DNA of 49,947 nucleotides, from positions 1,426,395 through 1,476,341 of the forward strand of contig NZ_CM002139.1 in assembly GCF_000454545.1 (NCBI RefSeq). The letters are read 5' to 3'. The notes below the pieces were generated by a model, which saw nothing but the letters and a program-made list of their open reading frames with translations, had not been told where the DNA came from and searched no databases. Numbering within the stretch: position 1 is the first letter of the stretch; each line of letters opens with the position of its first letter. This document shows, in pieces, positions 40,245 to 49,630 of this stretch. A program made the translations under genes and the position numbers. The stretch is from Xanthomonas cassavae CFBP 4642 (GTDB taxonomy: Bacteria; Pseudomonadota; Gammaproteobacteria; Xanthomonadales; Xanthomonadaceae).

Positions 40245-41912
40245 TTACCTGCTGTCCAGCGCCACCTTGCCAGGCGGTCTGGCGCCCGTATCCAACGGCT
40301 TGGCCGGCATTGCCACGCGCGCAGCGTGCTGCCGCAGTGCTGGCGTGATCTGTGCACGGAAGCGCCGCACCACCCATGTCTCGTCCAGTAGCGCGAAGGC
40401 GAAAAAGCCCAGCAGCGTGCCGGCTACCAGCGTTGGCGCATGTGCGAACGTGCCAGGCAGCAGCAGGCTCAGCCACAGGAAGATATTCGGCGAGGTCTGC
40501 AGCAGGTGGATGTCCGACACGATCGCCGCGGGAATGGGCTTGCCGGTCACGCGCTGATGGACGGCGAGATACACCACGCTTGCCAGGCGACAGGCCAGCA
40601 GTAGCGCAAATGGCAACACCAAGGCAGCCCATGCCTGCCATCGGCCATGCATCAATGCGTCTGCCAACGACGTCCCTCCGGCGCGCAGTGCCACCAGCAA
40701 GGCCGTCGGCACCAGCGTCAGTGCGCCCACCCAGCCCCAATTGGTGGCCAGTTTTCCGGCTGCGATCGGGCGCGCACGCCGCCAGCCCTGTGCGAGCAGC
40801 GACGGTAACGCCAACGCGAGCAGCAACACCACGAAGAAGCGTTCCAGTGCGTGCGCGCCCAGTACATCGCGGTGATCCAGGAACAACAACAGCAATGCCA
40901 CCGGCAGCAGGATCGACAGCACCAGGGTGTAGCGTGCCGCAAAGAAGTAATCGCCGCCGCGCGCCAGCGAAAAGGTCGGTACCGACAGCGCAGGCGGCAC
41001 GATCAGCAGCAAGCCAAGGACATGCACCCATTCGTTGTGAGATTGCGTGAGCAGCAGCATGGCCAGTCCGGCGCGTGCAATGCTGAGCATGCTCAGCGCA
41101 CGGTTTTCCGGTCCGCGGGTCAAGCGCAACGCGCCGGGTTCGATGCGCACCGACAGGAAGAACGCATTGACTGCCAGCAGCGCCACGATGGCGGTGGAGC
41201 CAAGGCCATGCGGCACTGCCAGGCCAAGGCAGGACAACGCAAAGCCTGCCATAGCGGCGATCAGCATCCATTGCAGCAGATGGATTTCGCTCTGCTCGCC
41301 CAGGTAGTTCAGACGCGAGGAACTGCGCGCGGTCATGCGCTTGAGTTCCTCCCATGACAATGGGCGCGAATTGGGCAGGCGGAAATCGATGTACTCGGCC
41401 GGTGGCAGGCCCGAGGCGATCAAGGCGAACACCTCGACGATGTATTTGTGTGCCACCACCAGGATCTGCTTGCCCTGGCGGTCCAGCGGCGCCAGTACCG
41501 TGTCGTAGTACTGCGTGCAGCGCGCGTACATGTCCATCCAGTGCTCGCCGTCGGGCGGCGCGCCACTGGCGTCGTGGAAACAGGCGTCGAAGAGCCGATG
41601 GCCGATCGACTTCTTGATCAGGGTCTTGTTCTTGCCTGCAAAGATGCCGAAGTCGCGTTCCTTCAATGCGTCGCTGTAGATCACCGGCGGTGCATCGGAG
41701 ACGCCTTCGAGGATGATGGCCGCCGTGGCGCGTGCGCGTTCGAGCGTGGAGACATGCACTTCGTCGAAGCGTAGTGCGCGTTGCCGGACGAAATCGGCAG
41801 CCTGCCTGGCCTGCCGACGCCCCAGTGGCGTCAATGGCGAGTTCTGTGCACCGGCAAAATAGTTCTGCTCGTTGGCGAGCGACTCGCCATGACGGACGAA
41901 GTACAAAGGCAT
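40245..41912 (-). CDS. Histidine phosphatase domain fused to a polytopic membrane domain
   Basis: A 555-residue protein. Residues 1-200 are a phosphoglycerate-mutase-like histidine phosphatase: YFVRHGESLANEQ (catalytic RHG), STLERARATA, the acid segment ALKERDFGIFAGK and the second His in ILVVAHKYIVEVFAL. From about residue 220 there are nine or ten hydrophobic helices (LLQWMLIAAMAGFALSCLG to LLGFFAFALLDETW) with no family I recognise. The substrate is unknown. ATG 41912 gives MPLYFVRHGES; an upstream start at 41972 is possible but adds unconserved residues. Confidence 0.85.
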   Translation of the reverse strand: MPLYFVRHGESLANEQNYFAGAQNSPLTPLGRRQARQAADFVRQRALRFDEVHVSTLERARATAAIILEGVSDAPPVIYSDALKERDFGIFAGKNKTLIKKSIGHRLFDACFHDASGAPPDGEHWMDMYARCTQYYDTVLAPLDRQGKQILVVAHKYIVEVFALIASGLPPAEYIDFRLPNSRPLSWEELKRMTARSSSRLNYLGEQSEIHLLQWMLIAAMAGFALSCLGLAVPHGLGSTAIVALLAVNAFFLSVRIEPGALRLTRGPENRALSMLSIARAGLAMLLLTQSHNEWVHVLGLLLIVPPALSVPTFSLARGGDYFFAARYTLVLSILLPVALLLLFLDHRDVLGAHALERFFVVLLLALALPSLLAQGWRRARPIAAGKLATNWGWVGALTLVPTALLVALRAGGTSLADALMHGRWQAWAALVLPFALLLACRLASVVYLAVHQRVTGKPIPAAIVSDIHLLQTSPNIFLWLSLLLPGTFAHAPTLVAGTLLGFFAFALLDETWVVRRFRAQITPALRQHAARVAMPAKPLDTGARPPGKVALDSR

Positions 41913-42331
41913 CGGGCTGCTCCGGTTGCTCGATTGGTGGACGATCGAGAGCGTTGCCGGCTTGCGTGGCAACGCCGTTTACTGCGCTCAGCCCGCCCGC
42001 AGGCCGGTAGCAGGGCATGCAGGTGGCTGCCACGTAGGTCCGGGGTGCAGCAAGATGTGTTGCATCAACAGATTGTCGTTCTCTGATTATTCAGTGTGTG
42101 TCCAACTTTGTATTGATAGCCACTGGATACAGTAGCAGCCGCTATACGGCGCAATGGCGCTATCGCCACACGCGGATGCGCGCCTGCATGTAGGAGGCCT
42201 CCGCACGCTTGCCGCGGCGGAGGCCTCCTGTCGAACAAGTGATGGCTTGGTGCAACACAGGGACGCAGGCGCTTACCTGCGCGGTCGAACGCCATCTGCG
42301 TACAAGCGATTCAACTGCTCATGGCGATTGC
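41913..42331. other. 419-base gap with a 13-bp perfect inverted repeat
   Basis: AGGAGGCCTCCGC (42192-42204) pairs with GCGGAGGCCTCCT (42217-42229) around a 12-base loop. It lies 100 bases after the amylase stop and is a plausible end of that transcript, though no T-run follows on the minus strand. The rest shows no gene. Confidence 0.55.
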
Positions 42332-43759
42332 TCAGCGACGCCACATGCGCGCGCCACGTGCCGGCAGCGTGAAGGTGTACGCGCTGCTGGTGATGCGGAC
42401 CACATTCCCGGAGCCCAGTGCATCGGTGTAATCGGCATTCCAGTACAACACGCTGTTGTTCATGCCCACCGTGGTGGTGACCGGATTGCCGCACTTGTTG
42501 ATGCCGACGATGCCCAGGCTACCGCGGCGGAACAGGATATGGCAGGAGCTGGACGACAGGACCTGCATGTCGGTGCCCTGCACGCCGTTGTGGAAACCGA
42601 TCATGCGACGCAGATCGTCGCGTTGGTACGCGTTGACCCAGCGGTTGTCGCCGCTTTCGTTGTTGTCGGTGTAGATCATCGGCATGCCGCCATTGCGTCC
42701 GATCACATACGCATAGGCCAGTGTTTCATCGACCGGGTCGAGAATGGCGTAGCGGAAGCCGGTATTGTTGGGGATGTCGTGGGTGACGGCGAAGGTCACC
42801 GCACGGTTGCCCGGCAACGCCTGCCCGGACGCGGCCGGGTCCACCAGCTGCTGCAGGCTGGCGCCGATGGCAAACGCGTTGCGCACCGCGTTGAACAGCG
42901 GAAAGTCGTAGGCCGCATGCGGGGTGGATTGCAGGTATGGCGCCAGGAACTGGTCGTAATCGCCATTGCCGGTACCCCCGCCGGTGATGACTTCGCCGAA
43001 CACGTACACGCCGGAGCGGACGCCGGCATCGAACACGCGGTTGAGGTGGTCGAAGGTTATGTGCTTGGCCGCGTCCACGCGGAAGCCGGTCACGCCCATG
43101 CCCTTGAGCGCCTGCAGGTAGGCGCGCTGTTGTTGCACCACCCAATCGTTGCCGACCAGATCGGGCAGGCCCGGGTCGCTGCCACCGCCACAGATGCGGT
43201 AATTGCGGACCTGGAAGGCGTCGTTGTAGTTGCTGATGCACTGGCCCGGGCCGAAATCGCTGGCGCCGAGGAAGTTCGATTGCAAGGTGCCGAACAGGCG
43301 TAGCGAATCGTACCTGCCTGGGTTGGCGGCGTACTGTGCCAGCACGGCGCTGCCGGGATAGTTGAGGTCCGGGCGCGTGGCCGCTTCGTTGGCCATGTGG
43401 TTGAACACGATGTCGGCGTAGGTTTCCACGCCGTTGTTGGCCAGCGCCTGCACCATGCGCCTGAACGCGATGGTGTCACCGAGTGGATTGTCGATCAGTC
43501 GGATGTCCTGCGGCTGGTAGCGCGCCCACCAGGCACTGCCTTCGGAACGGTACGCAGGCGCAACCAGCACCTTGCGATAGCCGGCATCGGCGATCTGTTT
43601 GGCGCGTGCTTCCACGGTGGCATACGGCCAGTTGAACGCGTGCAGGATGACATCGGCCTGTACGCTGGCCGTCACCAGCAGCAATGCCAGCGCCGTGAGC
43701 AATGCGCGGGCGCCGCGCTGCAGGACTGAGGGGGGAGCGTGTGCAAGTGTGGTGCGCAT
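42332..43759 (-). CDS. amyA: Secreted alpha-amylase (GH13)
   Basis: Extracellular starch-degrading enzyme, 475 residues. A signal peptide (RALLTALALLLVTASVQA) ends before DVILHAFNW. The catalytic GH13 motifs are present: DIVFNHMANE, GFRVDAAKH (nucleophile Asp), VFGEVI (acid/base Glu) and FAVTHDIPNN (transition-state Asp). A C-terminal beta domain ends ITSSAYTFTLPARGARMWRR. ATG 43759 is used; the longer reading to 43852 lacks a reasonable signal start. Plant-associated xanthomonads secrete such amylases through the Xps type II system; that routing is inferred. Confidence 0.95.
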   Translation of the reverse strand: MRTTLAHAPPSVLQRGARALLTALALLLVTASVQADVILHAFNWPYATVEARAKQIADAGYRKVLVAPAYRSEGSAWWARYQPQDIRLIDNPLGDTIAFRRMVQALANNGVETYADIVFNHMANEAATRPDLNYPGSAVLAQYAANPGRYDSLRLFGTLQSNFLGASDFGPGQCISNYNDAFQVRNYRICGGGSDPGLPDLVGNDWVVQQQRAYLQALKGMGVTGFRVDAAKHITFDHLNRVFDAGVRSGVYVFGEVITGGGTGNGDYDQFLAPYLQSTPHAAYDFPLFNAVRNAFAIGASLQQLVDPAASGQALPGNRAVTFAVTHDIPNNTGFRYAILDPVDETLAYAYVIGRNGGMPMIYTDNNESGDNRWVNAYQRDDLRRMIGFHNGVQGTDMQVLSSSSCHILFRRGSLGIVGINKCGNPVTTTVGMNNSVLYWNADYTDALGSGNVVRITSSAYTFTLPARGARMWRR

Positions 43760-44281
43760 CGAGTGGTTCTCCAGTGGTAGGCACAGGCTTGGCGTGTGCA
43801 TCACGCTGCCCGCAGCAAGGCCTCCGGCCCCTGTTCCGGAAAGCGCGCGCACGGCGTGCAGCGCGCGGCGATGCTAAGCGCCCATCGCGGCGCAGCATCG
43901 GTGTTGTGCATACGTATTCAATGCAGCGCGCCGTTGAAGTGCGCGCGGCTCGGCGGCAATAGCGTGGCCGCTCGCACACTGCGATGGGCAGTGCGGATGT
44001 CGTCGGGTGCGTTGGGCGGTCTTTCAGCGATGGCCCCGTACGCACAGATGGCGCGTGGAGATCGCGGATGGGGCTGGCACCAGCACGTGGCGTCGCGTGG
44101 CAGCGCAGGCCCCTGCAAAAGCAGGTGATCTACAGGATGGCAAGCTCGCATCCGGCCGATAGCGACCGGCGCGTGGCTGAAGGCTTACGCAGTGAAACCG
44201 ACGTGCGGGGCATTGCCCGTGGCATGCGCCGCCGCCCAGGTCGTCGGTGCAGCGTTCGCTGTACCGGCAACAGCGCAGTGC
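43760..44281. other. 522-base gap upstream of the amylase gene
   Basis: Nothing coding is supported here. The amylase promoter should lie in its first part (43760-43950), but I could not pick a convincing -35/-10 pair or a Clp site. Confidence 0.5.
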
Positions 44282-44919
44282 TCAGCGATAGACGTGGCGG
44301 AGCTCATTGCTTGCGTGCAGGGACTGCAGTTTGGACAGCGGTATCTCGACGTGATCGTCGGTGCAATACGTCGGCTGCCTGGTACTGCTGCCGCCCGCAT
44401 CGCGCTCGGCGCCTTTCCACTTGTCGTAGCCCTTCCTCGGTAGCGCCAGGGTAATGGTCTGCCCGCTGACGCTATCGACCCGCACCACGCCGTACGCATG
44501 TCCTTCATAGGCTCCGGGTGCCACGGTCTGCAGATCGACGGTGTATCGGTCGCCCTGTGCCGGCTGGGCCAGCAAGGCGTCATCGCGCTTGGATGTCTAC
44601 GAGTCGCTGTAGACACCGAAAGCAACCACGGCCGCGATCAGGCCCAGCAGGACCAGCCCACCGAAACGGCGATAGGCCGGGATGGGAGGCTTGCCGCGCG
44701 ATTGTTCGAAGGTCTTGGTGTCCAGCGGAGCAGCCTGATTGCAGCCGTCGCAGACGCGCAGGTACTGCTTCTTGGTTACCCAGCTGAAGACGTACCACAG
44801 GTGCGCATAGCGGTAATGCAGCACATGCCGGAAGCTGCGCTGCTGCGCGCACTGGTTGCAATGTGCGCCGTCTGCTGGCCAAGCGCGATCGCGTCGCTGC
44901 CTGATCTCCAGATGATCAT
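44282..44919 (-). pseudogene. Broken zinc-ribbon single-pass membrane protein gene
   Basis: The frame starting MIIWRSGSDAIALGQQ at 44919, with AGGACGAAGG upstream, is a typical start of small zinc-ribbon proteins. After about 20 codons the conserved part (CNQCAQQRSFRHVLHYRYAH, VCDGCNQ) continues in another frame, so a one-base deletion near 44855-44865 is likely. The protein then runs through a membrane helix (LVLLGLIAAVVAFGVYSDS) to an in-frame TAG at 44597-44599. The same frame continues without another stop as TSKRDDALLAQPAQGDRY to ELRHVYR at 44282. Two lesions suggest decay. Alternatively a truncated protein from the ATG at 44971 is made. Confidence 0.65.
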
Positions 44920-45084
44920 CCTTCGTCCTTGAGTGGTTGTGAGCGCCGCATGATAGTGGGTGTTCAGGCATTTGGGCAGAATCCTGGCCGGCTTGACGAC
45001 GAACGGTGTGCGCTTGCGGCTGGTTGCCCGGCGGCGCCGGCCCGGCGCGCTAAACTAGCGGCCAGTTCATTGCCGACCCTTTCC

Positions 45085-45630
45085 ATGCGTAATCCATTGC
45101 AAGAACAGCTGCTCAAGGCCGGGCTGGTCAAGAAGGCCCAGGTGGACAAGGTGGCGCGTGAGCAGGTCAAGCAGCGCCATGCCAAGGGCGGGGCGGCTGT
45201 GCCGGCCGATACCGACAGGGTGGATGCGGCGCGTTTGCAGGCTGAGCGCGCCGAGCGCGATCGCGCGCTGGCCGAAGAGCGCAATGCGCAGCTGCGCAAG
45301 CAGGAAGTGCTGGCCCAGGTGCGGCAGATTGTGGAGACCAGCAAGATCAAGTGCGAAGGCGAGATCGACTACCGTTTCAACGATGGCAGCGTCATTCGCA
45401 GCGTGCTGGTCAATCCCACCTTGCGTAGCCAGCTGGCCAGTGGCGCGCTGGTGATCGTGCGGCATGGCGACGGTTTCGAGCTGATTCCACGTGCGGCGGC
45501 CGAGAAGGTCTACAGCCGCGATGCTGATACCGTTGTGCTTGATCACGGGCGCAACAGCGCGCCGGCCGCGGCCGATAGCGATGACGACTACTACAGCCAG
45601 TTCAAGGTACCGGACGATCTGATCTGGTAG
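45085..45630 (+). CDS. DUF2058 family protein (YaiL-like)
   Basis: A 181-residue cytoplasmic protein. It begins MRNPLQEQLLKAGLVKKAQ, the standard DUF2058 start, followed by a charged coiled-coil stretch (AARLQAERAERDRALAEER). A conserved C-terminal domain has YRFNDGSVIRSVLVNPTLRSQL, ending DDYYSQFKVPDDLIW. The family has no settled function; members are often listed as nucleoprotein/polynucleotide-associated. The upstream in-frame extension lacks conservation. Confidence 0.88.
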   Translation: MRNPLQEQLLKAGLVKKAQVDKVAREQVKQRHAKGGAAVPADTDRVDAARLQAERAERDRALAEERNAQLRKQEVLAQVRQIVETSKIKCEGEIDYRFNDGSVIRSVLVNPTLRSQLASGALVIVRHGDGFELIPRAAAEKVYSRDADTVVLDHGRNSAPAAADSDDDYYSQFKVPDDLIW

Positions 45631-45858
45631 CGCTGACGGGCTACTGCAGATAGGGGTCTCCCCGCATCGTGTTCGCGTCTTCGCTGCGTGGTGCGTCCCT
45701 GCACGTTAGCGGCGAGCGTTCTGCGACGGCCGAAAATCGATTCCGAATACCTGTTGGTGCCTGCTTGCCCGCCGCGCATTGGCTGAGTTGTCGCGCAACG
45801 TAGTCGCAGTCCAGCCTGCGCGCTACCCTGATGCTCTTTGTCGCCGCGCAGCCCACTT

Positions 45859-46416
45859 ATGTCGATCGTCCTGACCCAGTTCGCCCGCACCCGCCTGTTC
45901 CCGCGCGATGGCCGTCGCAATGCCATCCAGGACTGCACGCCCGAGCAGTTCATCCAGCGGCTCAACGACGAGGCGCCGCTCCGCGTGATCCAGGGCTACG
46001 CGCCGTTTTGCCAGCTCCATGTGCACCGCAACTGGACCTCCACCCGCTGCCTCACTGTTCCCATCATCGATGACAACCGGCAGCTGCTGCGTTCCGGCTA
46101 CGAGGCGCGCAGTTCGCAGGAATTGCCCGTGCTGGTACGTTGGTTCGAAGGTGTCGAGCCGCCGGTGGCCGCGTATCTACTGCCCATCCTCTACAGCCGC
46201 GATCAGCTGGCCAAGGAAGGTACGCCGATCGATGCAGACTGGGGTGTGGTGGGGTGTCTGTATACCGCAGAGCCGGATGAGATTCCGATGGCGCCAATCA
46301 CCATGTTGCGCAATGCCTTGGGCGTGGAAGAAGGCGGCTCCGGCACGCCGCTGGACCGCGATGCGTACCGGTGCAGCGTGGCGTTTTGGGAAGCGAATGC
46401 GAACTGGCGGCCCTGA
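45859..46416 (+). CDS. DUF3228 family protein
   Basis: A 185-residue protein beginning MSIVLTQFARTRLFPRDG. Conserved-looking blocks are GYAPFCQLHVHRNWTSTRC, ILYSRDQLAKEG, DWGVVGCLYTAEPDEIPMAPITMLRNALGVEEGGSG. This pattern is that of DUF3228, a family without known function. No signal peptide or membrane segment. The DUF2058 gene lies 228 bases upstream. Confidence 0.8.
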   Translation: MSIVLTQFARTRLFPRDGRRNAIQDCTPEQFIQRLNDEAPLRVIQGYAPFCQLHVHRNWTSTRCLTVPIIDDNRQLLRSGYEARSSQELPVLVRWFEGVEPPVAAYLLPILYSRDQLAKEGTPIDADWGVVGCLYTAEPDEIPMAPITMLRNALGVEEGGSGTPLDRDAYRCSVAFWEANANWRP

Positions 46417-46585
46417 CGCATTTGGCGACACTGCAATGGCAGATTGCCACAGGCCACGCGTGTGATTCACGACCAGCCGCATGCCTTCAGCGCAGTTGCC
46501 GGAGACGTGATGCGTACCGTCCGCTCGCTGTTTGCGGGGTAGGGCGCGGCGTTCGGCGTGGCATGATCCACGCACCCCAAAGCGG

Positions 46586-47289
46586 TTATGGGCCGGTCGG
46601 CGGCAGGAAGGCCTCTTCTGCGAGCCGTTCCAGGTAGTCGCGCATGCAGTGTTCGATCAGTGCCGGTTCCGTCGGAAGCCGACGCGCCGGTGCGCCACCG
46701 ATGCCACGGGCATGGACGCGCGGATAGGGGAGCGCCGGCACTGGCAGCGCTAGGAATGCGCACAGGCGTTCCCAGTGCGATTCGGCGTCGGCATCGAGCA
46801 CCAAGAGGCGCGGCGCCGGTACACGCGCGATCACTGATTGGTTCCAGCGGCGGAAGTAGTCGGTCATGAAGGCGCGATCACCGAGATTCGCCTCCAGATC
46901 GCGACGCAAGAAGCGGCTCACGCGTTGACCATGAGCGCCAAACAGAGATGGCACGCTGCCGTCGCCGGAGAAGATCGTCGCGCTGACCGAGTCGAACCAC
47001 GCATCGGGGTCGCGCACGGTCAGGATCACCTTGGCGCGCGGAAAGTGCGCGGACAACTCCTCCCAGAAACAGCAGCCGGGGTAGTCGGTCGTCGCCGCAT
47101 AGCCAGCGAACAGTGCGTCCCAATCCGGGTGCCCGTCGATCGCCGCCTCCCAGCGCGGCAAGTCGTGACGCAGATTCGCTGCCAATTCCATCGCGTGATA
47201 GCAGCGGCCCCACCGAGCCGCTCAAGCGCCAGCTTCAGGGAGAGGGTGCCAGTGCGGCCCAGGCCGGCGCCAATGAGTTGGAGACTCAC
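46586..47289 (-). pseudogene. Second sulfotransferase gene of the RiPP cluster, frameshifted
   Basis: The GTG at 47289 overlaps the stop of the first sulfotransferase (GTGA). The first frame reads SLQLIGAGLGRTGTLSLKLALERLG, a P-loop of the Sulfotransfer_4 type (PAPS 5'-phosphate binding). The frame is then lost between 47207 and 47220 at a G-run. The next frame continues with RCYHAMELAANLRHDLPRWE, FWEELSAHFPRAKVILTVRD and a full C-terminal half to LPPTGP at 46586. One added base would give a normal 234-residue enzyme. A truncated protein from the ATG at 47191 would lack the PAPS loop. It is a recent lesion or a sequencing error. Confidence 0.75.
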
Positions 47290-48200
47290 GCCGGTCGCGC
47301 CTGGCCGTGGGCCAGCCACTGTGCTGCGTCTAAGCCGAGTTCCGCATGTGCGCGTTGAACATATGCGTGATTGAGTGCATCCGGCAGGGCAGTGCGCCAG
47401 CGGCCACTGCGGCCCTGGTTGAAGAACGCTTTGCCGCCTTCGCGCCATAGTCCGGACCCCTGCGGCACGTAGCGCGCTGCATGCTGTCGCATGTAGTCGA
47501 AGCTGCAGTGCGCCACGATCGTGTCCCATTTGCCGGGCGGGATCGGGATGTCGAGAAAGGCGGCGATGCGGCGGATTTGGCCGGGCAGGTCGTCGAGCAA
47601 GTCGTTGTAGTGAAGTTGCAGCACGTTCGCATCCGCGCGCCGCTCCCACCACGAACGGACGCCTTCCCACAACGGTCAGAAGGGCGCCCCATCCTGCTCC
47701 AGCCACTGCGCCACATAGGCATCGCGCGTCAGGCGCGGCGGTGGCAGCACGCGTAGCTTGCCGGGTTCGGCAGCGCCAACGTCCAGACCTGCCTGCGCAT
47801 CCTGGCGCAACGCGCATTGATGGTCATACAGACTCAGCGCACTGTCGCGTCCATCGCGGCCAATGTATAGATACTTGACGAGTGCGCTGGTGACCAGTGC
47901 ATCGGCTGGCAAGTGCGTCTTCATGAAGCGTCGGTGGCTCTGCGCGTCCAGCAGCGCGAGCTTGGTGGCCTTGTCCGGATAGACGCCGTCGACCCAGGGA
48001 GAAATGGCCGAGACGTCGATCTCCGCGTCGCCGCGGAAGATCAGCTGCGCCACGATCTGCTGCAGCCAGGTCGTGCCGGCCTTGGCATAACTGGCGATCA
48101 CGATATCTCCTTCGCGCAGAGCCAGATCGTTCCACACGCTGGAGTCGAAGAATCGGTTTGGATATTCCCTGCTTTTTCTGCGAACGTGTGGATGATTCAT
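47286..48200 (-). pseudogene. First sulfotransferase gene of the RiPP cluster, interrupted by an in-frame TGA
   Basis: ATG 48200 overlaps the P450 stop (ATGA). The frame encodes a cytosolic-type sulfotransferase: 5'-PSB loop SYAKAGTTWLQQI (residues 37-49), catalytic His in FMKTHLPAD, and 3'-phosphate motif YIGRDGRDSALSLYDH. Codon 175 is TGA (47676-47678) within GAPF-stop-PLWEGVRSWW. Relatives have Trp there (PFWPFW..RSWW), so a TGG to TGA change is likely. The same frame then runs clean to 47286, giving 304 residues in all. Without readthrough the product stops at 174 residues and lacks the C-terminal third. Confidence 0.8.
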
Positions 48201-49570
48201 GTGATGGTGCCCAAGCGAGATGCGATGTCGGGTCGTGGCCGCAGTGCGATGCGCACATCCAGTGGCCGCAGCACGAGCGCGGGGAACGGCGTGGGGCGAG
48301 CGTCGGCAGCCAGATGCAGGCTGCGCGCACGCAACACGGTGGCGATGACCGCGGTCATCTGGGTGAGGGCCAGCATGCTGCCGATGCAGCTGCGTGGGCC
48401 GCCGCCGAATGGGAAGTAGCTGTAGCGCGTCAGCGCGTGGGTGGCGGTCTCGTCCAGCCAGCGTTCGGGCAGGAAAGCCGCGGGATCGGAAAAATGACGC
48501 TCGTCGCGGTGCACGACCCACGGACTGATCAGCAGTTGGGTGCCGCAGGGGACATGGAAGCCGTCCAGGGTGGTGTCGCGTTGCGCGATCCTCGCGGTCA
48601 TCCAGGCCGGCGGATACAGGCGCATCGCCTCTTTCACGCAGGCCCGCGCGTGCGGCAAGCGGTCGAGCAACCCGGTGCCGGCTGCGGCGTCAGCATCGTC
48701 CAGTCCGGCTGCTTCCTGCGCAACTCGCTGCGCCACGTGCGGATGCTGCGCCAGTAGCAGCAAGGTCCAGGTCAGTGCTGCCGCCATCGGTTCCAGTGCG
48801 GACATCAGCATCGCTGCCGCTTCGTCGCGGCACCAGTCGCTGCCGCCTCGCGTAGCGTCGGCCATTAATAGCGCTAGGACCGATGCTGCATGCGGGGGCT
48901 GCTGCGTACTGCGCGCCAAAATGCGTTCCAGCGCCATGTCGAGATCCGCGCGTGCGCGGCGCAGGCGATACCGATGCGCCGATGGCCACCACGTCGGCGT
49001 CAGGGATTGATGGCGCGTCTGCTGCAGGATCGCATCGACCATCGGCAACATGCGCAGCAGGTCCGGTGCATGTGCCGGATTCCCCAGCAGAACGCCGGCG
49101 CCCAATTGCGCGCATAGCGCAGTCATCAGCGTGCGCATGTCCTGTGCAACGATGGACTCGCCCTGTTCGCGTAGAAGCGACAGGGTGACAGCCGCTCCCT
49201 GTGCTGCGGAGTTGCGCACCAAGGCTGCACGAAACGCAGGCTGCAGCGTCTGCCGCTTGTGCCGCCAGGCTGCGCCAGTGCTGTTCATCACCGAAGCGGG
49301 AAACGCCGCGCGCCGCGCGCTCGGGTCAGGATCAGTCTTGCCGTAAAGCGTCCCGTCATCACCCAGCACCGTCCCGATCGTGGCCGGTGCAGCGAGCAGA
49401 TACGTACGTTCTGCGACCCTGGACACGTCGCCGTGCACACGCGCGCAGGATTGTAGGAAGGCCAAGGGATCATCAGAGAACTGCCGATGGTTGCCGAATG
49501 CCCAATGACCGGCTGGGCCAGGCGGGATAGCGTGCCTGCGACCTGAGTTCATACGCGTTTGGGACGTCAT
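48197..49570 (-). CDS. Cytochrome P450, putative macrocyclase of a RiPP pathway
   Basis: An intact 457-residue P450. The haem loop is FPFGGGPRSCIG with Cys395; the ExxR pair is E314-x-x-R317 (KEAMRLYPP); the PERF-like segment is PERWLD. In the I-helix the usual (A/G)Gx(D/E)T becomes S257-A-L-E260-P261, so the Thr of the acid-alcohol pair is replaced by Pro, which suggests chemistry other than ordinary hydroxylation. ATG 49570 is used; ATG 49552 is possible. It lies 108 bases after a 26-codon peptide gene and overlaps a sulfotransferase gene, so I infer aryl crosslinking of the peptide's tyrosines. Confidence 0.85.
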   Translation of the reverse strand: MTSQTRMNSGRRHAIPPGPAGHWAFGNHRQFSDDPLAFLQSCARVHGDVSRVAERTYLLAAPATIGTVLGDDGTLYGKTDPDPSARRAAFPASVMNSTGAAWRHKRQTLQPAFRAALVRNSAAQGAAVTLSLLREQGESIVAQDMRTLMTALCAQLGAGVLLGNPAHAPDLLRMLPMVDAILQQTRHQSLTPTWWPSAHRYRLRRARADLDMALERILARSTQQPPHAASVLALLMADATRGGSDWCRDEAAAMLMSALEPMAAALTWTLLLLAQHPHVAQRVAQEAAGLDDADAAAGTGLLDRLPHARACVKEAMRLYPPAWMTARIAQRDTTLDGFHVPCGTQLLISPWVVHRDERHFSDPAAFLPERWLDETATHALTRYSYFPFGGGPRSCIGSMLALTQMTAVIATVLRARSLHLAADARPTPFPALVLRPLDVRIALRPRPDIASRLGTIT

Positions 49571-49630
49571 CTGCGGCCAAGTAGGCGGCGCATTATCGAC
49601 GCGGAGCGGATTGGCGGCCGTGCCACGTGG

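Noticed and set aside
44185..44625. 146-codon minus-strand frame in the zinc-ribbon region
   Set aside because: It is out of frame with the segment that continues the membrane protein (TSKRDDALLAQPAQ to ELRHVYR) and has Ser/Arg-rich shadow composition.
47676..47678. TGA as a selenocysteine codon
   Set aside because: Relatives have Trp, not Cys, at this position, and I saw no SECIS-like hairpin right after the codon; a TGG to TGA change is simpler.
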